64,000 bases of DNA from an uncultured Paracoccaceae bacterium (GTDB lineage Bacteria; Pseudomonadota; Alphaproteobacteria; Rhodobacterales; Rhodobacteraceae): assembly GCA_947503965.1 (NCBI GenBank), contig CANNFU010000003.1, positions 424,586 to 488,585 of the forward strand. Reading direction: 5' to 3'. Below the pieces are notes generated by a model. The model saw only the letters and a program-made list of their open reading frames with translations, ran no database searches and had not been told where the DNA came from. Below are positions 55,356-63,968 of the stretch, one piece after another (the first letter of the stretch is position 1; every line of letters starts with the position of its first letter). The position numbers and the translations under genes were made by a program.

Positions 55356-56936
55356 ATGAAGAACAAGTGGAATAGCACCGCGTTGGGTATGCTGACACTG
55401 GTAGGTGGTCTTTCGTTGTCCAGCTTTGCCTACGCAGATGAAGTCACGCTGACCTCCAGTGACGGCACCGTGAACATGACGGGCGAATTCGTGGATTTCC
55501 GCGATAATGCCTATGTCATCGCGACCGCACTGGGCGAATTGCGGGTCTCTGCAAGCCGGGTGCAATGTGAAGGTGCGGCTTGCCCTGATCTTGGTGGTGG
55601 CGATGCCGATATCAAGATCGGTGGTTCTGATACCGTCGGTCTGGGACTGATGCCTCTGCTTCTGGAAGGGTATGCCGGTTCCATTGGGGCGGCAGCCACG
55701 TTGATCAACACCGGTAACGGGGACGAAGTGGTTGCCGAATTTGTCGGCGATGAAGGGTTTGGCGACCAGCTTGCCTTGATCTCTGTCGACTCAACCGGAT
55801 CAAGCGATGCGTTTTCGCAGCTACTGAGCCAGGATATCGAAATCGGCATGGCATCGCGGCGTATTCGGCCAGCCGAAGCGCGCGAATTGCGCAGCGCCGG
55901 AGCCGGAAGCATGGTCAACCCTGCACAAGAACATATCGTTGCGATCGACAGTCTTGTGATGATCACCAATCCTGCCAACCCTATTGATACACTGACAACC
56001 GCACAGGTGCGCCAGATCTATTCAGGTGAGATCGGCAACTGGTCGGCGGTTGGCGGTCCGAACCTGCCAATCACTGTTGTCGACCGCGGTGAGGGGTCAG
56101 GTACACGATCTGTTTTTGAAGACCGCATTTTTGGCGAGCTAGAGGTTGTCGATGCACCCAACAAGGTGATCGCAGAAAGCAACAGTGATGTGTCCCAGAT
56201 CGTAAACGAGACCGAGGGTGCAATTGGTTACGTCGGTTACGCATTCCAGCGTGGCGCGAACCCATTGAGCCTGATCAATGAATGCGGGATCGCGATGGAG
56301 CCGGATGCGTTTTCAGCCCGAACCGAAGAATATGCACTGCAGCGCCGTCTGTATCTTTACACGCGCGAAGACACTGCCTCTGAGGGCACACGTAACTTCG
56401 TCAACTACGCCGCTTCGGAAGATGCCGACAGCCTGATCGGCAAAGCAGGCTTTATCGGATTTGCGGTTGATCGCCGGGAACAGTCGCCGGACAGCGAACG
56501 TGCGCGCGCTTTGCTGAACACAAATGCCGACCCATACGAAGCCGGCTTTATGCGCGACATGCTAGAGCAGATGGTCAACTATGATCGCTTGTCGACCACA
56601 TTCCGTTTCCGCACCGGGTCTTCCCAGCTTGATGAACGTGGTCTGATCGATAAAGAGCGTCTGATCGACTACCTGGCAACACAACCAGCCGGGACCGAGG
56701 TTGTCATGGTTGGCTTCACAGATGATGTCGGAGAGTTCGATGGTAACCTGAGCCTGTCACAGTCGCGTGCAGCGCAGGTTGCTGATGAACTGCGTGAGGC
56801 TGGCGGAAACCGTATTTCCAATGTGACGATCTCGTCTCTGGGATATGGTGAGATTGCACCATCTGGGTGTAACACCGACAACGAAGGTCGTCGCATCAAC
56901 CGCCGTGTTGAGGTTTGGATCAAATCACCAGCATAA
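55356..56936 (+). CDS. PstS-like phosphate-binding / OmpA fusion protein
   Basis: 526 residues. Signal peptide to AYA (27), a short domain with a CEGAAC pair (to about 80), a PstS-like domain (85-330: IGMASRRIRPAEARELR, IYSGEIGNWSAVGGPNLPITVVDRGEGSGTRSVFEDRIFG) with phosphate loop GSGTR near 248-252, then an OmpA-like domain (410-526: STTFRFRTGSSQLDERG, MVGFTDDVGEFDGNLSLSQSRAAQ, RRINRRVEVWI). The binding site is kept, unlike the paralogue at 11115. Fusion of binding and peptidoglycan anchor suggests a cell-wall-tethered phosphate or anion receptor. AGGAG is 7 bases before the ATG. Confidence 0.85.
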   Translation: MKNKWNSTALGMLTLVGGLSLSSFAYADEVTLTSSDGTVNMTGEFVDFRDNAYVIATALGELRVSASRVQCEGAACPDLGGGDADIKIGGSDTVGLGLMPLLLEGYAGSIGAAATLINTGNGDEVVAEFVGDEGFGDQLALISVDSTGSSDAFSQLLSQDIEIGMASRRIRPAEARELRSAGAGSMVNPAQEHIVAIDSLVMITNPANPIDTLTTAQVRQIYSGEIGNWSAVGGPNLPITVVDRGEGSGTRSVFEDRIFGELEVVDAPNKVIAESNSDVSQIVNETEGAIGYVGYAFQRGANPLSLINECGIAMEPDAFSARTEEYALQRRLYLYTREDTASEGTRNFVNYAASEDADSLIGKAGFIGFAVDRREQSPDSERARALLNTNADPYEAGFMRDMLEQMVNYDRLSTTFRFRTGSSQLDERGLIDKERLIDYLATQPAGTEVVMVGFTDDVGEFDGNLSLSQSRAAQVADELREAGGNRISNVTISSLGYGEIAPSGCNTDNEGRRINRRVEVWIKSPA

Positions 56937-56991
56937 AGCCCAGCTGATCAGTGCTGCGCGCACTGATCGTTGGCTAACCCTAAAGTAGTAA

Positions 56992-57019
56992 ACCAGAAAC
57001 GTTGCTATCGTTTCTGGTC
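56992..57019 (+). terminator. terminator after the PBP-OmpA gene
   Basis: ACCAGAAACG / CGTTTCTGGT, a perfect 10-base stem with a 7-base loop, 55 bases after the stop. A second, smaller dyad (GATCAGTGC / GCACTGATC) lies ahead of it at about 56945-56968. Confidence 0.7.
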
Positions 57020-57070
57020 TACTTATGATTTAGGCGCGCCAGTTCCTGAATCTTTTGACGAGGAAGAATA

Positions 57071-57994
57071 ATGCCCTTTTGGAAAGTATCATCAAAGAAA
57101 TTGATGGCGGCTCTTAGCCGTGTGGTCGTGTCTTCGGCATTTAGCGTGGCAATTGCGTCCGGTGCCACGGCACAAAACATCGCCTCCGATGTCGGTGCCA
57201 GCGAACGGATCAACGTTGCGGGTCAGCTTGCGACACTCAGCCAGCGGATTATCGCGTCTGCGTGCAATCTGAATTCCGGGGTGACCGTGCGTGAAAGCCG
57301 GGCAGTTCTGCAGATTTCGGCGGATCAGTTCAAGCGGATTGGTGATGCACTGCTATACGGCAACCGGAGCTTTGGTATTCTGGGCGAAGAAAACAGACCG
57401 CGGACATTGCAGGTCGTCAACAGTTTGAATGCGGCGTGGGAACCGCTTTTGGAACAGGCGCGGCAGACCGAAGTCTCTGCTGACGATAATGCCGGCATCG
57501 CGGCGCTGGCATTACAAAGTGATCCGTTGCTGGAGACGGCGAATATTCTGGTCTCTGAAATCACTGGCCAATATGCTGATCCCGTGGCCTTGTTGCATGC
57601 GGATGCATTGCTGATTGATCTGGCCGGGCGTCAACGCATGTTGGCCGCACGTATGTCGAAGGACATGTGCCTGATCGCATCCGGCATTACCGTAGAAGCC
57701 GCCAAAGCCGATCTGGCCGAGGCAAGTGCGTTGTTTGGTGATACCTTGTCCGCCCTACGCAACGGGCTGCCCAGCGTTGGCGTGCGTCCCCCGCCAACAG
57801 AAAAGATCGCGGAAGGATTGCAATTCGTGGTCGAGGAATGGGATGCGATCCAGCCCTTCATTGCTCAGGCGATGGCAGGTGAACCGCTGGATACGGCTGC
57901 CCGCCAAAGGGTGTATTTCGCCTTTTTGGGTATCGAGGCGCGGATGAACAACGTTGCTGTCTCTTACGATCAAAACTCAAAGCTGGGTCTTTGA
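57071..57994 (+). CDS. periplasmic PilJ-type (MCP N-terminal) sensor domain protein
   Basis: 307 residues. Signal peptide (to ATAQ, about 35), then two copies of the type IV pili methyl-accepting transducer N-terminal/NarX-like motif: INVAGQLATLSQRIIASACNL (about 47-67) and IDLAGRQRMLAARMSKDMCLIASGI (about 182-206). No HAMP, kinase or methyl-accepting part follows, so it is a free periplasmic sensor-like domain. One Cys stands in each copy. It lies downstream of the PBP-OmpA gene, behind a hairpin. GAGGAAG precedes the ATG. Confidence 0.8.
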   Translation: MPFWKVSSKKLMAALSRVVVSSAFSVAIASGATAQNIASDVGASERINVAGQLATLSQRIIASACNLNSGVTVRESRAVLQISADQFKRIGDALLYGNRSFGILGEENRPRTLQVVNSLNAAWEPLLEQARQTEVSADDNAGIAALALQSDPLLETANILVSEITGQYADPVALLHADALLIDLAGRQRMLAARMSKDMCLIASGITVEAAKADLAEASALFGDTLSALRNGLPSVGVRPPPTEKIAEGLQFVVEEWDAIQPFIAQAMAGEPLDTAARQRVYFAFLGIEARMNNVAVSYDQNSKLGL

Positions 57995-58007
57995 TTTCTG
58001 TCGTAAA

Positions 58008-58045
58008 ATGAGAAAAGGCGCTGATCATGCCCGCGCCTTTCTCAT
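58008..58045 (-). terminator. terminator between the PilJ gene and the LacI-type gene
   Basis: ATGAGAAAAGGCGC and GCGCCTTTCTCAT form a long stem with one bulge; TTTT follows on the minus strand. It probably serves the - gene ending at 58055, and may act on the + gene ending at 57994. Confidence 0.75.
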
Positions 58046-58054
58046 GTGAGGGTG

Positions 58055-59077
58055 TCACCTGCGCAGTGTATCCCCCGGTGCGAGCTTGGGGCTGAGTGTA
58101 ATGACCGGCCCCTCCGTGTCCTCTTCGCCTTTGTTGCGTGCGGCGATAATCTGCGCGGCCTTTATCCCGATATCGCGTCGACACGCATCCATCGTCGCCA
58201 ATTGCCGCGGCAAACCATCCAGCAGTTCAACACCATTGAACGCCGCCAATCCAATCTGGTCTGGAACTGCGATCCCTTGCTCAAGCAGATAAAGCAGGCC
58301 ACCGGCCCCAATCATGTCGTTCGAGTAGTACAGGAAATCCAGATCGGGCGTACGCTCGATCATTTTTGCTGTCATCTCGCGGCCCTTGGCCAGTGCTGAT
58401 CCACCAGAGTAGAACTCTTGATCCGCAATCTCGATCCCGGCCTTTGCCAATGTCCGCGTAAAGCCTTCGAACCGTTTGCGTGCCCGATGGTCCAGCGGCA
58501 TCTTGGTGCCCATAAAGCCGATACGCTTGTAACCTGCGGCGATGATTTCCTCGGCCATCTTGCGCCCCGCCCGCCGATGCGAAATGCCCACACAGGTATC
58601 GATCGGTTCGCCGTCGACATCCATGATTTCAACCACGGGGATACCCGCCTGCTGCAACATGGCTTGTGATGCTTCCGAATGTTCAAGCCCCGCGATGATC
58701 ACCCCCGATGGGCGCCACGACAGCATCTCGAACAGAACCTTTTCTTCCTTCTCAGGCAAATAATCGGTCACGCCGACAACTGGTTGCAGATCTGTCCCCT
58801 CAAGCGTTTCTGAAATGCCGGACAACACTTCAGGAAATACCATGTTGCCCAGCGACGGAATAATGACAGCGACAAGATTGACCCGCTGCGACGCCAACGC
58901 GCCCGCAATCTTGTTGGGTACATAGCCCAGCCGCTTGGCGGCATCCTGAACCTTTTGTCGGGTTGCGGCGCTGACATCACCTTTGTTGCGCAAGACGCGG
59001 CTGACGGTCATCTCGCTCACACCAGAGGCTTCAGAAACGTCGCGAAGGGTCAGAGGGCGCTTGATATTGCTGCTCAC
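58055..59077 (-). CDS. LacI family transcriptional regulator
   Basis: 340 residues. N-terminal helix-turn-helix and hinge (LTLRDVSEASGVSEMTVSRVLRNKGDVSAATRQKVQDAAKRLGYVPN) and a periplasmic-binding-like core (VAVIIPSLGNMVFPEVLSGISETLEG). The sugar-binding side resembles the gluconate-type (GntR) LacI group. TGTTAACGGT at 59106-59115, just upstream, has the central TTANCG of LacI operators and may be an autoregulatory half-site. No sugar operon lies next to it in the window. Start: ATG at 59077. Confidence 0.93.
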   Translation of the reverse strand: MSSNIKRPLTLRDVSEASGVSEMTVSRVLRNKGDVSAATRQKVQDAAKRLGYVPNKIAGALASQRVNLVAVIIPSLGNMVFPEVLSGISETLEGTDLQPVVGVTDYLPEKEEKVLFEMLSWRPSGVIIAGLEHSEASQAMLQQAGIPVVEIMDVDGEPIDTCVGISHRRAGRKMAEEIIAAGYKRIGFMGTKMPLDHRARKRFEGFTRTLAKAGIEIADQEFYSGGSALAKGREMTAKMIERTPDLDFLYYSNDMIGAGGLLYLLEQGIAVPDQIGLAAFNGVELLDGLPRQLATMDACRRDIGIKAAQIIAARNKGEEDTEGPVITLSPKLAPGDTLRR

Positions 59078-59217
59078 GTGGTGGTCCTATTCGTCGTTTC
59101 CCTAGTGTTAACGGTCCTATACGCGATTGACTAGAACGCGCCCAGACAAATGTGAGCAGGCTTTGGACGGGCAGGGCGTTGACCATGGAACAAAACCTCG
59201 GCATTCAAAAGGGGCGT

Positions 59218-59294
59218 GACCCCGTGGCTCAACTGGATAGAGCAGCCCCCTCCTAAGGGGCAGGTTGCAGGTTCGAATCCTGCCGGGGTCGCCA
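59218..59294 (+). tRNA. tRNA-Arg (anticodon CCU)
   Basis: A 77-base cloverleaf: acceptor GACCCCG/CGGGGTC plus discriminator G and encoded CCA; D arm GCTC...GAGC; anticodon stem GCCCC/GGGGC with loop CTCCTAA (anticodon CCT); T arm GCAGG TTCGAAT CCTGC. It decodes AGG. Genes for rare-codon tRNA-Arg are common integration targets; the integrase at 61718 fits this. Confidence 0.97.
59268..59294 (+). other. probable attL (3' end of tRNA-Arg)
   Basis: The T-arm/acceptor end of the tRNA is the usual crossover region for tyrosine integrases. DNA to the right has the element genes. I find no second copy of this segment in the window, so the other end (attR) must lie beyond 64000. The exact core cannot be fixed without it. 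Confidence 0.5.
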
Positions 59295-59442
59295 GCCTTA
59301 CTGATATCATTGAAGAAAGTGCCTACACACCCAAGGTGTGTGAAAAAGTGTGTAAATCGACTGTTTCGTCGATCTTCTGATCCATCGATACTGTTGCATC
59401 ACAACTGGGGCCTGCTCATGACATATAGACGCAGAACATCAT

Positions 59443-59667
59443 TCAAGAAGGGGTCAAGAATGGTGACCACCACCGACAGCTAGATGGCCTAAGTTAGACG
59501 CTACATATAGTGCTATTAGGGCCAGCATGAGTGCTTATGCGCAGTAGGATCAAGAGTGGATCAAGAAAAATGAGCAAGTGGAGTTACCACTAAGCCCCTG
59601 TAAACATGGGTTACAATCGATTGTAAGAGGCCATAATCGGCCTGACAATCAAGAGTGGATCAAGAAA
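59443..59667 (+). repeat. three paired TCAAGA repeats, likely recombinase arm sites
   Basis: TCAAGA pairs occur at 59443/59454, 59550/59561 and 59649/59660, each pair exactly 11 bases apart. The second and third are part of a 20-base direct repeat, ATCAAGAGTGGATCAAGAAA (59549-59568 and 59648-59667). They lie 150-370 bases from the tRNA end in the 59295-59667 stretch, which has no gene. Integrase arm-type or excisionase sites are suggested by place and spacing. Confidence 0.6.
59611..59626. promoter_or_regulatory. 16-base palindrome between the arm repeats
   Basis: TTACAATCGATTGTAA is a perfect palindrome. It stands between the second and third TCAAGA pairs. It looks like an operator for a dimeric protein; nothing further identifies it. 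Confidence 0.4.
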
Positions 59668-61122
59668 CTAGTGCCACCAGGGATGGTATCCTGCGCGTGG
59701 GTGATCCTCATCTGCATACTTAATCAGGCCCGCATCCATGGCCTTGCGAATGACAGTCGTTGCTTGGGCTGCGTTCTTTTGGTCAATGCCAAGCCGCTCA
59801 CAGAGAGTGGCGTTGCGCATACGTTCACCTGCCATCGATTTAAGAACAGCATGAAAGTAACAGGCTCTGGTGCGTTCCTCGGCTGTCATGTCGGCAAAAG
59901 TCCGAGGGCCATACATTACCACCTGCATCGAGTCGTCATTAGCTTTGAGCAACGGTGCAGGAAGCTGAAACATCTCCACTTCGCGGAAGACCTTATCCAA
60001 CCCACTCCCTTGCTCCTCACACATGCCCATACGGCGCATCAGAGAGGCAACGGCTTCGTTGCGTGAACGGGGTGGAAGATCGATCATGCGGTCAGTCGCA
60101 ACAAGTGGACGACCAGGGTTCGTGATCTCTAGGCGGTCAGAAAACAATTCGATCAGAGGACCAGCCCCAGTGATCGTCATGTCCTGGTGAATCAATGCAT
60201 TGGCCACCAACTCCCTGACGGATAGTTGCGGGAAGAGTGGATGCGCTTCTCGAAGAGCTTGGCCAATCAATTCGTTCTGAGGCAACAATCCATTGATGTA
60301 ACCCAACAGACCTTCAAAACCTGACGCATAACCTTTCTGTCCATCACGCCTGTGTGTCACGGGGGTGGTTCTATCCGTTCCTTCATACTTCACGAACCGA
60401 ACAGCTTTCCGTGCCAAACTACCGTCGAACGATGTCATGTCGCTTGCAAAAAGAATGGCCCCCAGGTTCAGGATGTTCCATCGGTCCCCGACATCCTTCT
60501 GAATAAGGCGATCTGATTCCAGCTTTTCCAGAATATGACGCCGATTGTCTGGTAGTGGTTGCTTGGTCAACGAGAAGTATGAGGCGTAGTCGATTTCCGC
60601 CAAAACAGTATCGGCGGTCACGTAGCTTTTAGCGTTTCCATACTCCCAGGTGTAAGGCCGCATCTTTTCGATCAAGGCTTGGTAACGCTGCTGGTCATCC
60701 GTCAGCTTCGGTGTCGCGCTGCCAACACGGATGTAAGGCGTCCCTTCGAAGGATGTGGGTGCCGCCGTAGGTGCAGGTATCTCCAACAAGATGATGTTTC
60801 CGTCGGGATGATCTACACGACGAAACTGAAGAACTGGTGCTGGGCTGAGTTGCTGCTTCAGCCAGAACTCGAACACTTGGTTGCCTACTGTCTTCGTGAA
60901 GGGATCAAAGGTCGTTCCAACAACCTGATGAGATTCATCCTCGATGCCCCAGACTAGAAAAGCACTCTCTTTGCCCTCCAGTCGTGCTGAGTTTGATAGC
61001 GCAGAGATAAGGCAGCCAATTTTGTTCTGATCACCTTGGTTGGTCTTGAACTCCAACCAAGGTGTTTCAGTGGGCTGCGCCCTCAGGTCATTGACCAAAT
61101 CTATGTCGCGCTCTGATGACAA
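59668..61122 (-). CDS. Schlafen AlbA_2-type ATPase/transcription regulator-like protein
   Basis: 484 residues. The AlbA_2 (Schlafen-like) part is at about 15-140: ETPWLEFKTNQGDQNKIGCLISALSNSARLEGKESAFLVWGIEDE, followed by TPYIRVGSATPKL. A GHKL ATPase-like (HATPase_c_4) part follows: LSVRELVANALIHQDM (N-box), ITNPGRP and RMGMCEEQGSGLDKV. A winged-helix C-terminus starts around 415. Such proteins are found in many mobile elements and some act against phages. It is the element gene closest to the tRNA. Expression comes from the minus strand, 158 bases after the unknown gene. Confidence 0.85.
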   Translation of the reverse strand: MSSERDIDLVNDLRAQPTETPWLEFKTNQGDQNKIGCLISALSNSARLEGKESAFLVWGIEDESHQVVGTTFDPFTKTVGNQVFEFWLKQQLSPAPVLQFRRVDHPDGNIILLEIPAPTAAPTSFEGTPYIRVGSATPKLTDDQQRYQALIEKMRPYTWEYGNAKSYVTADTVLAEIDYASYFSLTKQPLPDNRRHILEKLESDRLIQKDVGDRWNILNLGAILFASDMTSFDGSLARKAVRFVKYEGTDRTTPVTHRRDGQKGYASGFEGLLGYINGLLPQNELIGQALREAHPLFPQLSVRELVANALIHQDMTITGAGPLIELFSDRLEITNPGRPLVATDRMIDLPPRSRNEAVASLMRRMGMCEEQGSGLDKVFREVEMFQLPAPLLKANDDSMQVVMYGPRTFADMTAEERTRACYFHAVLKSMAGERMRNATLCERLGIDQKNAAQATTVIRKAMDAGLIKYADEDHPRAGYHPWWH

Positions 61123-61280
61123 TTACCGTTCCTCCAGCAACGCCACCATTATAGATATCGCTAGCCAATGTCACGCCACCACAACTGGTTGTATTGACCA
61201 CCCGACTTGGGGGCCAACCTGAGGTGGGCCACACTGGTTTGTGGAATAGTCGGTATCGTGAAATGCTGCTGGCCGATGAA

Positions 61281-61721
61281 TTATGCGTCAAGCTTTGACC
61301 CATTCTGACCCATACAGACTGTGCGTCTCTGAAACCTTTGCCTTACTTCTTCGAGCAGGGCCTTCCGTTCAGGCGTCGGCTCAGGCGGTGAAAACGGTGG
61401 CCAGGAGTATCTTGTCGTATCATTCGTTCCATCCAACAGTGAAATCTCTATCAAATCAGTCGGTCTTTTGCGCCTAACATAAGACTGACCATAGTAATCA
61501 CTGAAGTGGCCAAACCAATTCCATTCATCAAGCGTTCTGTGAATGATCTGGTCTAGTGAACCCTCCCTCCTGAGGGTGAACTTGATACTCAACTTCTCGT
61601 AAAGGCTTCTCAATGTGAACCACTGGTCCACGTTGTAACTTGCCAAATGTTCACTCAGCAAACCCTCCATGATCTCTAGAACTTCATCGTCTATTTCGGG
61701 GTTGTTATCGATAAGATTCAT
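61281..61721 (-). CDS. hypothetical protein of the element
   Basis: 146 residues, acidic N-terminus (NNPEIDDEVLEIMEGLLSEHL) then FTLRSLYEKLSIKFTLRREGSLDQIIHRTLDEWNWFGHFSDYYGQSYVRRKRPTDLIEISLLDG. There are no membrane or signal segments. The middle reads like a small helical, perhaps winged-helix, domain. It overlaps the integrase stop by 4 bases (ATGA), so it is translated with the integrase. I do not recognise the family. Confidence 0.7.
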   Translation of the reverse strand: MNLIDNNPEIDDEVLEIMEGLLSEHLASYNVDQWFTLRSLYEKLSIKFTLRREGSLDQIIHRTLDEWNWFGHFSDYYGQSYVRRKRPTDLIEISLLDGTNDTTRYSWPPFSPPEPTPERKALLEEVRQRFQRRTVCMGQNGSKLDA

Positions 61722-62839
61722 TCGGTCACCACCGTCGTGGTCTCTTTGACCAATTCGCTGAGAGTAGACTTTGCAGCAGCCTGCGATGACAATCGCTTCC
61801 GATTTGCTCCCCGCGTATAGACCTCGGTCACTTTAGGTGTCGTGTGACCCAAGGCGGCCATGAGTTCATACTCACTCGCTTGGTTCTCAGCCATGTTGAT
61901 CCCAACAGTCTTCCGCATTCCATGCGCTGACACGGCGTCAGTAATTCCAGCCACTTTGCGCCAGTCCAAGATGTGGTTACTGAATCCATCCGCTGAATAG
62001 GGCTTGCCATACTCGGTCACGAGGAAGGTTTCCTCGCCTGTCACGGTGGCATCGATGGCCGCCTTCAGATCAGGATGAAGGGGCATCGTTACCGTTACAT
62101 GACCCTTTCTTGCAGTCTTCTGAGGAAGGAAGCGAATGAACTCCTGCCCATCATCGATTACGATGTTCTTTGGCCCTAGCTTGACGAGATCGGCTCGTCG
62201 AGGAGCAGCGTGGATCAAAAGCATCATAGCCAAGTAGGGCTTCGTGCCGATCTTATAGGTATCAAAGAAAGCCCTCAGGTGGTTCTCATCCCACGGAAGG
62301 TGTCCATCGGTCTCGACAGGCTTCTTTTCCATCGTTGATGCTGGATCGGGTTGAATACCCCATGACTTTTGGGCGTAGCGGAACATGTGCTTGATAGCCC
62401 TGAGAGCATTGTTCCACGCGTTGCTGGTCTCGCTCCAGCCCTCCAGAACTTGTTCAAGATGGTGGGACTCGATGGTGTGAATCGGCACTTGTCCGAACTC
62501 TTGCTCGAACCGCTTGGTGAACCGCCGATAGTGTTCATGGGTGTATCGGGACATTTCCCCGCGCTGGACGAGACCGTCCATGTGCGCGTCGTGATATCTG
62601 ACCAATTCTGAAGCCAACTGGGGCGCTTCATGGTTTCGCCGACGGTCCACAGCAGCCTTTTCCAGATCAACTGAGAGGTCGCCTCCATTGACGAGAAAGC
62701 TATATCGGGCTTCAAAGGCGGCTTCACCAGGTACGCCTTTGATAGTCATTCGGCGGCCATCGGGTTTGCGGTGAAAGAGGTAGCGAAGTTTCCCGTGACG
62801 AGACTTTTCTTCGATAAGGAACTCACGAATCCTTGGCAT
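61718..62839 (-). CDS. tyrosine recombinase (integrase)
   Basis: 373 residues. The N-terminal arm-binding part (about 1-70), the core-binding SAM-like domain (RGEMSRYTHEHYRRFTKRFEQEFG) and the catalytic domain are all visible. Catalytic residues: Arg in HAAPRRADLVKLG, Lys in QKTARKGHV, His-x-x-Arg in SAHGMRKTVG, His in LGHTTPKV and Tyr in TEVYTRGANR. It should integrate the element at tRNA-Arg. It follows the excisionase-like gene by one base and precedes the unknown gene with an overlap, so the three form an operon. Confidence 0.93.
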   Translation of the reverse strand: MPRIREFLIEEKSRHGKLRYLFHRKPDGRRMTIKGVPGEAAFEARYSFLVNGGDLSVDLEKAAVDRRRNHEAPQLASELVRYHDAHMDGLVQRGEMSRYTHEHYRRFTKRFEQEFGQVPIHTIESHHLEQVLEGWSETSNAWNNALRAIKHMFRYAQKSWGIQPDPASTMEKKPVETDGHLPWDENHLRAFFDTYKIGTKPYLAMMLLIHAAPRRADLVKLGPKNIVIDDGQEFIRFLPQKTARKGHVTVTMPLHPDLKAAIDATVTGEETFLVTEYGKPYSADGFSNHILDWRKVAGITDAVSAHGMRKTVGINMAENQASEYELMAALGHTTPKVTEVYTRGANRKRLSSQAAAKSTLSELVKETTTVVTE

Positions 62840-62840
62840 C

Positions 62841-63242
62841 TTAGCGCCCTCCCACTGAACGAGATTGCGCTGTCTTCAATGCATCCGCCATAGACAGGCC
62901 ATGTGACGCTTTGCGATCAATAATTCGCTGGAGCGTATTGTCGATCACCGACTTGCTCCAGCGTTTCAATCGAGGAGATGGTACCGTTGTGGCGGCGGGC
63001 AAAACACCCTCGCTGACCAGGTTCCTTACTGAGGAAGTGGACATGTCAAGGTATTGCGCCAGCGTAGAAATCGACATCAACTCTGGCCATCGAGATGGCG
63101 ACATCGATGGTAACTGGTCTGACAGTTTTACAGAAGCTGGAAAGCTAGTTTTATTGGCGGCATCGATTTCAGCCGAATAGACTGGGCGATAGTCGGATGA
63201 ATTGAGTTGACGAACAAAGTCGTCCGCATCGGTAGTGATCAT
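62841..63242 (-). CDS. excisionase-like DNA-binding protein
   Basis: 133 residues. A MerR/excisionase-type helix-turn-helix is at about 58-105: SISTLAQYLDMSTSSVRNLVSEGVLPAATTVPSPRLKRWSKSVIDNTL. The N-terminal part is low in structure. It sits one base upstream of the integrase gene; excisionases are commonly encoded there. This placement and the HTH are the evidence; activity is inferred. Confidence 0.75.
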   Translation of the reverse strand: MITTDADDFVRQLNSSDYRPVYSAEIDAANKTSFPASVKLSDQLPSMSPSRWPELMSISTLAQYLDMSTSSVRNLVSEGVLPAATTVPSPRLKRWSKSVIDNTLQRIIDRKASHGLSMADALKTAQSRSVGGR

Positions 63243-63368
63243 GAAGGTAGGACCTCATTGCAAAAAGCAGCGCCGCACACCTCTTAAATGCAGCACCAAT
63301 TCGTTTTCCAATGTTTCCTGTTAGATAACATGGGTAGGGTCGGTAGGGCTTTCAAGAGGCTGGAGAAT

Positions 63369-63968
63369 CTATCCAGACAACTCCGCGTGCAGAGCTTGGT
63401 AATATGATGACCGTGAAATCCCCAATGACCCGCAAACATCTTTCACAGAGAGTGTCGGGTCATCATGCATTGCCTGCACCTGACGGACGATGACTGGTGT
63501 GATTTTTCTTGGCCGACCAAGCTGAACGCCGCGATCCTTGAGGACCTTCAACGAACTGCGGGTCCGATCCGCGATAAGTGCCCGCTCGTACTGACTCACT
63601 ACGGAAAGCAGGGTCAAGAACATATCGGCGACCATACCAGTCCCCGTATCAACACCGTCTGTGACACTGACCAACCTCGCCCCTGCACCTTTGATCTTCT
63701 CGACGATGCTCAATAGGTCTGATGTGGAGCGGCCAAGGCGGTCTGTACGGTAGATATAGACGATATCGCTGTCGGTGAGTTGTTCGAGCAACTGGTGAAG
63801 CTTTGGTCTCTTTGTGTGGTGCAAGCCACCTGATACCTGCTCGACGAATACATCACGTTGATCAAGCTGGCTGTCATGGTCCAGTAGAGCCTGAACTTGA
63901 ACGTCGATACCGTTGTGCTGATCGTGAGCGTCCGCTGAACCCGACCTAACGCGTTCCGTTGGAGCCAT
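63369..63968 (-). pseudogene. serine recombinase (resolvase/invertase) lacking its N-terminus
   Basis: 199 codons from an ATG with no ribosome site, directly after an in-frame stop. From residue 20 on it is a resolvase: NGIDVQVQALLDHD, DVFVEQVSG, RPKLHQLLEQLTDSDIVYIYRTDRLGRSTSDLLSIVEKI, GMVADMFLTLLSVVSQYERALIADRT, and a C-terminal HTH. The first strand with the catalytic Ser (normally GYxRVST) is missing. One added T at about 63925-63927 would restore RVSADAHDQ in place of RSGSADAHDQ. The gene is therefore probably inactive. A 32-base palindrome abuts its start. Confidence 0.65.

Noticed and set aside
59295..59667. TCAAGA repeats considered as a CRISPR array
   Set aside because: Only three short pairs, spacing irregular between pairs, no cas genes nearby; arm-type sites are a better explanation.
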